A stretch of 37,230 nucleotides of DNA from CAZEQH01 sp964566875. GTDB taxonomy: Bacteria > Patescibacteriota > Minisyncoccia > Minisyncoccales > JANBVM01. Numbering within the stretch: the stretch's first letter is position 1; every line of letters begins with the position of its first letter. The DNA is taken from positions 1 through 37,230 of the forward strand of contig CAZMJM010000006.1 in assembly GCA_964566875.1 (NCBI GenBank), in the 5' to 3' direction. The notes under the pieces are model-generated. The model saw only the letters and a list, made by a program, of their open reading frames with translations, ran no database searches and was not told the DNA's origin. Positions 25,562-31,955 of the stretch are shown here, in pieces. The position numbers and the translations under genes were made by a program.

Positions 25562-26821
25562 TTAAACCCTGGTTATGTCGGCTCCCAGTTTTCTTAGTTT
25601 TTCATCAAACTTTTCGTATCCTCGGTCGGTCTGGTAGACGTTCTCAATCACGCTTTCACCGTCGGCTATCAAAGATGCCAGTATTAATGACGCTCCCCCT
25701 CTAATGTCGGGAGCGTTTATTCTATTGGCTTTCAAGGGAGTCTTTCCGAATATAAGCGCCCGGTGAGGGTCAGTGATTTCAATGTCGGCCCCCATTTTCC
25801 TTAAGTCGTGCAGGTGGTTAAACCTGTTTTCATATAGGGGGTCATGGATTAAAGACCTGCCTTCGGCCTGGGTTAGCAGAACCGACGTCTGGGGCTGAAG
25901 GTCGGTGGGAAAACCGGGATAGGGAAAAACCTGGATGCGGGCGGGATGGAGCTTCCCGGTCGGTTTGACCGAAATTTCATTGTCTTGGACGGTGAATTTT
26001 ACTCCTATCTCCTTCATCTTCTCCAGGAAAAAAGACAGGTGGCCGGGATTCACGTTCTTTATCTTTCCTTGTCCTCCAGTGAGGGCGAAGGCGATAAGAA
26101 AGGTGCCTACCTCCAGGATATCCGGCGAAATGGAGAATTCCGCGCCCGCAGGCTTCTCTTTGCCTTCTATCTCCAGGGTATGGGTTCCTATTCCCCTTAT
26201 TTTTATCCCCATCCTGGAAAGGAAATTGCCCAGGTCCTGTACTTGTGGTTCGGCGGCGGCTATCTCTATTATGGTCTTCCCCCGAGAGCGGCTGGCCAGC
26301 ATCATCACATTTTCCGTGGCCGTTACCGAAAACTCCTTCAATACTATTCTTTTTCCTCTTTTTTCTTTTGGGGCCTGGAAAACATAAAAACCGTTTTCTT
26401 CCCCCACCGTTACACCGAAATTTTTTAGGGCTTCCAGGTGCGAGGAAATAGGTCTCAGCCCTATCTTATCTCCACCGGGATGGGGTACCTGGAACTTCTT
26501 AAATCTGGCCAACAGTGGGCCTATCAGTAAAACCGAAACCCTCATCTTTTCAAATGTGTCTGTCGGGATCCGGTTGGGGTCAAGGTTCTTGGGGTCAATT
26601 TTAACCTTGCCCTTCCCCATCCATTCTACTCCGGCTCCCATCTGTTCCAGCATCTTGATGAAATTTAGCACGTCAGAACAGAGGGGAAGGTTGCTGATGA
26701 CTGAGGGTTGCTCTGAAAGCAGCGCCGCAGCCAAAACCGCCCCGGCCGAATTCTTATAGCCGGATATTTCCACTGTTCCTTTTAAGGTCTTTCCACCCTT
26801 GACGAGAAATTTTTTATTCAT
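25562..26821 (-). CDS. murA: UDP-N-acetylglucosamine 1-carboxyvinyltransferase with Asp at the catalytic-cysteine position
   Basis: MurA transfers enolpyruvate from PEP to UDP-GlcNAc, the first committed step of peptidoglycan synthesis. The 419-residue protein has ISGYKNSA (K23, N24), PGGDKIGLRP, SVTATENVMMLA and the PYPGFPTDLQPQ loop. At the position of Cys115 of E. coli MurA, the target of fosfomycin, it has Asp (D118, codon GAT). Such Cys-to-Asp enzymes are active but fosfomycin-resistant in Mycobacterium and Chlamydia. I chose ATG 26821; the frame stays open upstream to a TTG at 26962, but those 47 residues cover the promoter and are unlike MurA. No clear ribosome-binding site is seen. 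Confidence 0.95.
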   Translation of the reverse strand: MNKKFLVKGGKTLKGTVEISGYKNSAGAVLAAALLSEQPSVISNLPLCSDVLNFIKMLEQMGAGVEWMGKGKVKIDPKNLDPNRIPTDTFEKMRVSVLLIGPLLARFKKFQVPHPGGDKIGLRPISSHLEALKNFGVTVGEENGFYVFQAPKEKRGKRIVLKEFSVTATENVMMLASRSRGKTIIEIAAAEPQVQDLGNFLSRMGIKIRGIGTHTLEIEGKEKPAGAEFSISPDILEVGTFLIAFALTGGQGKIKNVNPGHLSFFLEKMKEIGVKFTVQDNEISVKPTGKLHPARIQVFPYPGFPTDLQPQTSVLLTQAEGRSLIHDPLYENRFNHLHDLRKMGADIEITDPHRALIFGKTPLKANRINAPDIRGGASLILASLIADGESVIENVYQTDRGYEKFDEKLRKLGADITRV

Positions 26822-26933
26822 GCTCGGTAAAGAAATTTCGAATCTCAGTTTATTTTGATTCTTTTTCTCCCGGTGTATTATTAAAACTTTCTCAGAAAAT
26901 ACTTTTGAGATTATTCTGCCGGGACGATTCTTA

Positions 26934-26962
26934 ATTATGAAGTAAATTTTCCATTTTGGCAA
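26934..26962 (-). promoter_or_regulatory. Promoter of murA
   Basis: Minus strand: TTGCCA (26962-26957), 17-base spacer, CATAAT (26939-26934), 5 of 6 matches at each box. It predicts a leader of about 105 bases before ATG 26821, the longest leader in the window. I see no recognised riboswitch in it. Confidence 0.6.
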
Positions 26963-26987
26963 TACTTGGGGAAAGAAAATAACTCTC

Positions 26988-27015
26988 TTGATTTCGGCTT
27001 AAATTGTGTTATAGA
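26988..27015 (+). promoter_or_regulatory. Promoter of the nucleotidyltransferase gene
   Basis: TTGATT (26988-26993), 16-base spacer ending in TGT, TATAGA (27010-27015), an extended -10. It is divergent from the murA promoter, 25 bases between their -35 boxes. Confidence 0.6.
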
Positions 27016-27039
27016 TATATTAGTTATCGCAAAACCTTT

Positions 27040-27756
27040 ATGATTAAGAAAGCGGTGATAGCGGCGGCGGGCAAAGGAACCCGCATGCTCCACTTAACCA
27101 GGAACAAGCCAAAACACCTCATCCGGGTAGGCAGATTCCCCTTCTTGAATTACCTGCTTTGTAATCTTCTTAAGGCAGGCTACACAGACCTTATCGTGGT
27201 GGCGGGATATAAGAAAGAAATAGTGGAAGATTTCCTCAAAGAGTTTCACCACCCCGTCCGGATGGTAGACCAATTTGAAGTATTAGGGAAAGAGAAATAT
27301 GGCACGGCCTGTGCCCTGGAGTGTGCCCGGGAGGTTCTGGGCGGGGAAAGTTTCATTATGGTCTACGGAGACCATATCTTTTCAGTGGGCGACCTGAAAT
27401 CCATGAGGGTCGCAGACCCCTATACCTATACGGCCGGCCGTTTTCATCCCTCTCCCCAGAAGTTTGGGGTGCTGAAAGTGAAGGATGGCTTTCTAAAGAA
27501 GATAATAGAAAAACCGAAAACCCACGTGGGTAATTTCATCAACATCGGTCTCTACAAGTTCACCCCGGACATATGGGATAAAATCTCTAAAATAAAGATT
27601 TCCGAGAGGGGAGAATACGAGCTGACGGATGCCGTCAATATGCTGGCTGCGGAAAAGAAGGTTAAGGTCAAGGAGATTTCAGATTATTTCATAGATTTCA
27701 CCAATCCTGCCGACGTGATAAGAGTTTCCCAATTTCTTAAAAATGAAAACCCTTAA
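27040..27756 (+). CDS. Sugar-1-phosphate nucleotidylyltransferase
   Basis: This GT-A-fold enzyme would join a sugar-1-phosphate and an NTP to give an NDP-sugar plus pyrophosphate. The 238-residue protein has the signature AAAGKGTRMLHLTRNKPKHL, VVAGYKKEIV, MVYGDHIF, IIEKPKTH and the RGEYELTDAVNML segment typical of the RmlA/GalU-like group. There is no hexapeptide-repeat domain. Start is ATG 27040; the upstream in-frame ATG at 27004 lies in the promoter. The exact sugar and base (dTTP, UTP or CTP) cannot be read. It overlaps tsaC by 14 bases. Confidence 0.88.
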   Translation: MIKKAVIAAAGKGTRMLHLTRNKPKHLIRVGRFPFLNYLLCNLLKAGYTDLIVVAGYKKEIVEDFLKEFHHPVRMVDQFEVLGKEKYGTACALECAREVLGGESFIMVYGDHIFSVGDLKSMRVADPYTYTAGRFHPSPQKFGVLKVKDGFLKKIIEKPKTHVGNFINIGLYKFTPDIWDKISKIKISERGEYELTDAVNMLAAEKKVKVKEISDYFIDFTNPADVIRVSQFLKNENP

Positions 27757-28369
27757 GGCCGTTCCGGAAAGCATCACCGAAATCAAGAAAATTTTAGTCG
27801 GCGGTGGCGTGGCGGTCTGTCCAACGGATACCATCTACGGACTGATAGGAGACGCCGGGAATCGGGAGGCGGTGAAGAAAATATTCCGAATCAAACGAAG
27901 GCCTTCTTCCAAGCCCTTGGCGATTTTTATCAGCGACGCGGAAACTGCGGAAGGATTGGCTGAAATCAGCGCCGGGCAGAAGGAATTTTTAAAGAAGGTT
28001 TGGCCCGGTAAGGTAACGGCCGTGTGTGCAGCCAGACCAAACAACCTGCCGCAGGGCGTGATAAGCTCAGAAAACAAGATAGGGCTCAGAATGCCCGACT
28101 ATAAAATACTTAACCGGCTGCTTTCGTCAGTCGGTTTTCCTTTGGCCCAGACCTCGGCCAATATATCCGGACTGCCTGCCTCGGGCGGCATTGATGAAAT
28201 AATGCGCCAACTGGAGAAATCCTCCTGTCAGCCGGACCTGGTTCTGGATGCCGGCCGCCTGCCCGAATCCCTGCCTTCTACGGTCATAGACCTGACCACC
28301 TTCAAGATATTAAGGGAAGGCGCCGTCGCCCGGGAACAGATTTCCGGTTTCCTGGATTTGATTTCCTGA
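27743..28369 (+). CDS. tsaC: L-threonylcarbamoyladenylate synthase (YrdC/Sua5 family)
   Basis: TsaC makes threonylcarbamoyl-AMP from threonine, bicarbonate and ATP, for t6A modification at position 37 of tRNAs reading ANN codons. The 208-residue protein has VAVCPTDTIYGLIGD, IFRIKRRPSSKPLAIFI, VWPGKVTAV and QTSANISGLPASG. It contains only the YrdC domain and lacks the C-terminal Sua5 domain, so it is of the short TsaC type. It overlaps the preceding nucleotidyltransferase gene, suggesting coupled translation. The other t6A genes (tsaB, tsaD, tsaE) are not in the window. Confidence 0.93.
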   Translation: MKTLKAVPESITEIKKILVGGGVAVCPTDTIYGLIGDAGNREAVKKIFRIKRRPSSKPLAIFISDAETAEGLAEISAGQKEFLKKVWPGKVTAVCAARPNNLPQGVISSENKIGLRMPDYKILNRLLSSVGFPLAQTSANISGLPASGGIDEIMRQLEKSSCQPDLVLDAGRLPESLPSTVIDLTTFKILREGAVAREQISGFLDLIS

Positions 28370-28406
28370 ACGTTATCAGAGAAAATAGACTAACGTGCTT
28401 GAAAAC

Positions 28407-29471
28407 ATGAAAGCTAAGAAACCTGAAAAAAAATCCAAAGAAAAGTCTTTGCCCAAAATCGCCTGTCTCGGCGGAGGTAATGCCATGCCTAAGGCCGTTT
28501 TAACCGGGTTGAAAAAGTATCCAGTGAAGATATCGGCCGTTTGCGCTATGCTGGATTCCGGGGGTTCCGCGGGCCGATTAAGAGAAGATTACAATATCGT
28601 TTCTCCGGGAGATATCAGGAGGGCTTTCATCGCCTTGGCCAATACCTCCCCGGTAGTAGAGAATCTCTTCAACTACCGCTTCCAGACGGGTCAGTTGAAG
28701 GACCATAATTTCGCCAATCTACTCATTACGGCCCTGGAGCTTTCCACCAAGAACGACTACGGTCGGGTCTGCGAGGAAATGCGTAAAATCCTTAACATCC
28801 CCCACGAAGTGCTGCCGGTCACCCTCGACAATTCCCACCTCTTTGCCGTTCTGGAAGACGGACAGATAATTTCCGGTGAAACCAATATAGACGTCCCTAA
28901 GCACAACGGCCGGCTGCGTATCAGGAGGGTATTTCTGCGTCCCCACGCTAGACCCTATCCCCAGGCCTTGAGGGCCATAGCTGCCGCCGACCTCATCGTT
29001 ATCGGTCCCGGAGACCTCTATTCTTCTCTGGCTCAGATTCTGTTGGTAGACGGAGTAGCCAGGGCCGTTCGGGGAAGCATGGCCAAGAAAGTGTACGTCT
29101 GTAATCTGATGACCAAATACGGCGAAACCAATGATTTTACCGTTTTGGACTTTACCAAAGATATAGAAAAAAAGTTGGGAGGGGCGGTGGATTACGTTAT
29201 CTATAATAAAAAGAAGATATCTCCCCAGAGGCTGGCCGCTAACAGGAGGAACAATCCGGAACTGATAGCTCCCGTGGACTTTAACGGAGCATCCTCCCAG
29301 CCTGAAAAATTCCTGGGCCGCAGCATCGTTACCGCCTCAGGAGAAATAGTCCATGATACGGATAAATTGGTAAAGGTAATCCTCTCATTGCTATGCCCCG
29401 TAGAGAAATTTCGAAATGCACCGAAGGCGCAAAAAAAACAGACGCGAAAAAACAGAAAAAACATAAATTAA
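28407..29471 (+). CDS. yvcK: YvcK/CofD-like gluconeogenesis factor family protein, tail encoded by an inserted repeat
   Basis: YvcK-family proteins bind UDP-sugars (UDP-GlcNAc in Bacillus) and tune carbon flow and cell-wall synthesis. The protein has ACLGGGNAMPKAVLTGLKK, DSGGSAGRLRED, GDIRRAFIAL, KDHNFANLL, IVIGPGDLYSSLAQILLVDGV and the conserved close GEIVHDTDKLVKVILSLL. After that, the last 26 residues, lysine-rich (beginning CPVEKFRNAPKAQKK), come from the repeat element at 29396-29525 and are unlike the family. The start may be GTG 28395 or ATG 28407; I prefer the ATG. TTGATT (28358)-17-GAAAAT (28381) may be a promoter. Its neighbours in UDP-sugar metabolism fit the role. Confidence 0.9.
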   Translation: MKAKKPEKKSKEKSLPKIACLGGGNAMPKAVLTGLKKYPVKISAVCAMLDSGGSAGRLREDYNIVSPGDIRRAFIALANTSPVVENLFNYRFQTGQLKDHNFANLLITALELSTKNDYGRVCEEMRKILNIPHEVLPVTLDNSHLFAVLEDGQIISGETNIDVPKHNGRLRIRRVFLRPHARPYPQALRAIAAADLIVIGPGDLYSSLAQILLVDGVARAVRGSMAKKVYVCNLMTKYGETNDFTVLDFTKDIEKKLGGAVDYVIYNKKKISPQRLAANRRNNPELIAPVDFNGASSQPEKFLGRSIVTASGEIVHDTDKLVKVILSLLCPVEKFRNAPKAQKKQTRKNRKNIN

Positions 29472-29525
29472 TTAATGGTATCGAAAAATTTATGAACACT
29501 AATCATTCGAAATTCTTCTACGGGG
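29396..29525 (+). repeat. Inverted-repeat (MITE-like) element, copy 1
   Basis: A 130-bp element with imperfect terminal inverted repeats. The left end is CCCCGTAGAGAAATTTC (29396-29412); the right end, read on the minus strand, is CCCCGTAGAAGAATTTC (29525-29509). The flanks are TATG on both sides (29392-29395, 29526-29529), a possible 4-bp target duplication. The interior is A-rich. It supplies the end of the YvcK-like gene and the bases just before the next ATG. Confidence 0.75.
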
Positions 29526-29526
29526 T

Positions 29527-30789
29527 ATGATTGAAAAAGCAGTAGTCCTGGCCGCCGGTTCTTCCAGCCGCTTCTGGCCCCTCAACGGACGCCACAAGTC
29601 CCTCGTTAGCATAATGGGAAAACCCCTAATCTTCTACACCCTGAAGGGTCTTGAGCGGGCCGGCATATCCGAAACAATCATCGTACAGGACAAGAGCAGA
29701 GGCATTGAAAGGGGATTGAAAGGGGAATCCTTTGATATGAAGTTGACCTATGAGGCGAATCCAGAGCCGAAAGGCATGGGAGACGCTTTATTTCGTGTCA
29801 GAAATCTGCTCAAAGAGAGGTTCTTGCTGGTCAACGCCGAAAGGGTGGATATAGACGAGATATTGAGAGAGGCGGCCGCGGCCATAAAAACCGATGGAAG
29901 CAAAGCCATACTTTTTGGGCAGAAGACCGTCCAGCCTCAGCTTTTCGGCATGATGAGATTGAAGGGAAACAGGGTTTTGGGTATCGTTGAAAAACCCAAA
30001 AAGGGTGAAGAACCCTCCGACATCAGGGTGGTCGGTGTCTATATTTTAAGTCCCGATTTCTTTAAAATCTACCAGAAAGTAAAACGCCATGTTTACGATT
30101 TCGAAGAGGCTCTCTCTGAATACGCTGTCCGCGGAAACCTCGAATCCTTCATTATCAAACGCCCGGTCCTTCATTTAAAATACCCCTGGGACCTGTTTTC
30201 TGCTGAAAAATATCTATTCGACAGGTTCCTAAGAGAAGCGATAGATGAATCATCTTCTGTTTCCGACAGGGCAGTGGTGGAAGGGAAAGTTTTCATAGGG
30301 GCCGGTAGCAGGATATATGAAAATGCCGTCATCAAGGGACCGTGTTATATAGGGCCTGATTGTCTGGTCGGCAATAACGCTCTGGTGAGAGGATATACCA
30401 ATCTGGAAGGAAAGGTAATGGTCGGAGCCAACAGCGAAGTTCCGCGCTCCATTCTTCAGGAAGACGTCCATATACATGCCAATTTTATCGGAGATTCAAT
30501 CTTGGGTTCGGGTTGTCGGGTGGGAGCTGGCACTATTACCGCTAACAGAAGAATCGACAGGGCCGAAATAAGGCCGCTTGTCGAAAACGCCAAAAAGGAA
30601 AGCGGCCTCACCAGTCTGGGATGCGTGATGGGAGAGGAGGTCAAGACCGGCATCAACTGCTGTCTTATGCCCGGCGTCTTGATAGGGAGTCGCAGTACCA
30701 TAGGCCCTAATTCATTGGTTATGGACAACATAGAAGAGAATACTCTCTTCTACACCGTTTTTAAAGGAGTTAAAAAGCGTAAAAAATGA
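29527..30789 (+). CDS. GlmU-like bifunctional sugar-1-phosphate nucleotidylyltransferase/acetyltransferase
   Basis: The likely reaction is formation of UDP-GlcNAc (or a related NDP-sugar) from the sugar-1-phosphate, with a possible acetyltransfer step. The 420-residue protein has an N-terminal GT-A domain (VVLAAGSSSRFWPLNGRHKSL, NPEPKGMGDALF, IVEKPKKGEEPSD). From about 245 a left-handed beta-helix of hexapeptide repeats follows (AVVEGKVFIGAGSRIYENAV, GPCYIGPDCLVGNNALV, GAGTITANRR, EEVKTGINCCLMPGVLIG). The closing pattern resembles the archaeal ST0452 type more than classical E. coli GlmU. The start codon lies one base after repeat copy 1. It overlaps the kinase-like gene by four bases. Confidence 0.87.
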   Translation: MIEKAVVLAAGSSSRFWPLNGRHKSLVSIMGKPLIFYTLKGLERAGISETIIVQDKSRGIERGLKGESFDMKLTYEANPEPKGMGDALFRVRNLLKERFLLVNAERVDIDEILREAAAAIKTDGSKAILFGQKTVQPQLFGMMRLKGNRVLGIVEKPKKGEEPSDIRVVGVYILSPDFFKIYQKVKRHVYDFEEALSEYAVRGNLESFIIKRPVLHLKYPWDLFSAEKYLFDRFLREAIDESSSVSDRAVVEGKVFIGAGSRIYENAVIKGPCYIGPDCLVGNNALVRGYTNLEGKVMVGANSEVPRSILQEDVHIHANFIGDSILGSGCRVGAGTITANRRIDRAEIRPLVENAKKESGLTSLGCVMGEEVKTGINCCLMPGVLIGSRSTIGPNSLVMDNIEENTLFYTVFKGVKKRKK

Positions 30790-31712
30790 AATCCGCTAAT
30801 CACCAATTTATCATTGGAGTTGACGGCGGAGGCACTAAAACCACGGCCGCCCTGGCAGGCGGTAATTGCCGCATTATAAAGACTTTTCAGTCCGGTCCCT
30901 CCAGTCCCCGCAACGTCGGCGTCGAGAAGGCGGTTGAAAATGTCACTCTGGCGATTAAAGGAGTGATGGGCGGCAGAAGAAAAATTAAGATAGCCTCTAC
31001 CTTCATCGGACTGCCGGCTGTGACAGAGGAGTTTTCTTCCCAAAAAGGGAGGATTATTTCGGCACTCAAAAAAAAGATACCGGGAATCTTCAGGGGTAAG
31101 GTAAGAATAGATTCTGACCAGGAAGTGGCTTTCCGGGCCGGCACGGACAAGAAAGACGGAGTAGTGGTCATCGCCGGCACCGGGGCCGTAGTCAGGGGAT
31201 GGAAAGGCGAAGCACAGGCTCACTGCAGCGGTTGGGGGTGGTTGGATGACGAGGGTTCAGCCTTCTATGTCGGGCATAAAACATTTCAGGCGGTTTTGAA
31301 GGAATTGGATGGCAGGGGTCCTGCGACCAAACTGACGAAAGCCGTTCTCAAAAAGTTCTGTGTCAAAGGGGAAAGAGGACTGGCGAGATTTGTTTATTCC
31401 CGTAACCCGAGCGAAGTCATACCGTTGCTGTCCGTCATCTGCGACGAGGTTTCTAAAAGAGGGGACAAGGGGGCTCGCACTATTCTGAAAGACGCCGCCT
31501 CAGAGCTGGCTCTTTCCATCAATACGGTAGTCGGAGAATTGAAATTCCAACGTTCCCGCTTTCCCCTGGTCATGGTAGGTGGGATGTTTAAATCAACGAT
31601 ATTTCTTTCTGAATTGAAGAAAAAGGTAAGAAAAAAATCCCCCCGGGTGGAGTTCATCAGGGTTTCTGGAAAACCGGTGATAGGGGCCGTCCGCTTGGCA
31701 TCAGAGCTTTAA
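30786..31712 (+). CDS. BadF/BadG/BcrA/BcrD ATPase family protein, N-acetylglucosamine-kinase-like
   Basis: This 308-residue ASKHA-fold protein has the phosphate-1 loop GVDGGGTKTTAAL near the N-terminus, SPRNVG, IDSDQEVAFRAG, GVVVIAGTGAVVRGW with the following GWGWLDDEGSAFYVG, and MVGGMF near the end. That set matches eukaryote-type GlcNAc kinases and bacterial relatives within the BadF family. Phosphorylation of GlcNAc or a related amino sugar is inferred, supported by coupling to the GlmU-like gene (four-base overlap). Benzoyl-CoA-reductase activator is an alternative BadF role but lacks context here. A strong terminator follows. Confidence 0.82.
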   Translation: MKSANHQFIIGVDGGGTKTTAALAGGNCRIIKTFQSGPSSPRNVGVEKAVENVTLAIKGVMGGRRKIKIASTFIGLPAVTEEFSSQKGRIISALKKKIPGIFRGKVRIDSDQEVAFRAGTDKKDGVVVIAGTGAVVRGWKGEAQAHCSGWGWLDDEGSAFYVGHKTFQAVLKELDGRGPATKLTKAVLKKFCVKGERGLARFVYSRNPSEVIPLLSVICDEVSKRGDKGARTILKDAASELALSINTVVGELKFQRSRFPLVMVGGMFKSTIFLSELKKKVRKKSPRVEFIRVSGKPVIGAVRLASEL

Positions 31713-31726
31713 TTTATTAGAAAAGA

Positions 31727-31752
31727 AAACACCCCGGAGGGGGTGTTTTTTT
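31727..31752. terminator. Bidirectional rho-independent terminator
   Basis: ACACCCC (31729-31735), loop GGAG, GGGGTGT (31740-31746), then six T. On the minus strand the same stem is followed by TTTCTTTTC. It can end the kinase-like gene and also transcripts coming leftward from tRNA-Leu/topA. Confidence 0.9.
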
Positions 31753-31756
31753 AGTG

Positions 31757-31832
31757 CCCCGTAGAAGAATTTCAACAGGGTTTTCAGAATGAAAACCTAT
31801 TAAACGAAGTTAGTTGAAATTTCTCTACGGGG
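31757..31832 (-). repeat. Inverted-repeat (MITE-like) element, copy 2
   Basis: A 76-bp element with the same ends as copy 1 but inverted. Plus-strand left end CCCCGTAGAAGAATTTC (31757-31773); right end GAAATTTCTCTACGGGG (31816-31832). The interior differs from copy 1 and holds a perfect hairpin, GGTTTTC-AGAAT-GAAAACC (31779-31797). It ends one base from the CC following tRNA-Leu. GTG on both sides is a possible short duplication. Confidence 0.75.
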
Positions 31833-31833
31833 G

Positions 31834-31916
31834 TGCCGAAGGAGGGAGTTGAACCCTCACGGGCTTGCGCCCACAGCATTTTGAGTGCTGCGTGTATTCC
31901 ATTCCACCACTTCGGC
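31834..31916 (-). tRNA. tRNA-Leu (anticodon CAA)
   Basis: Minus strand. The acceptor stem pairs GCCGAAG (from 31916) with CTTCGGC, discriminator A at 31834. The anticodon arm is GCAGCA-CTCAAAA-TGCTGT, giving anticodon CAA for UUG. A long variable arm (GGGC-GCAA-GCCC) and T-arm GAGGG-TTCAACT-CCCTC confirm a class II tRNA-Leu. CCA is not encoded: the next bases are CCC, running into repeat copy 2. Confidence 0.95.
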
Positions 31917-31927
31917 TCGCATTTATC

Positions 31928-31955
31928 AATGTATCATTTTAATCAAGGTAGTCAA
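31928..31955 (-). promoter_or_regulatory. Promoter of tRNA-Leu
   Basis: Minus strand: TTGACT (31955-31950), 16-base spacer ending in TGA, TACATT (31933-31928). The -35 overlaps the topA stop. Predicted start is about 7 bases before the mature tRNA. Confidence 0.6.

Noticed and set aside
26822..26962. 47-residue N-terminal extension of MurA
   Set aside because: It overlaps the murA promoter, begins with TTG in the -35 box and is unlike MurA; MNKKFLVKGG at 26821 is the normal start.
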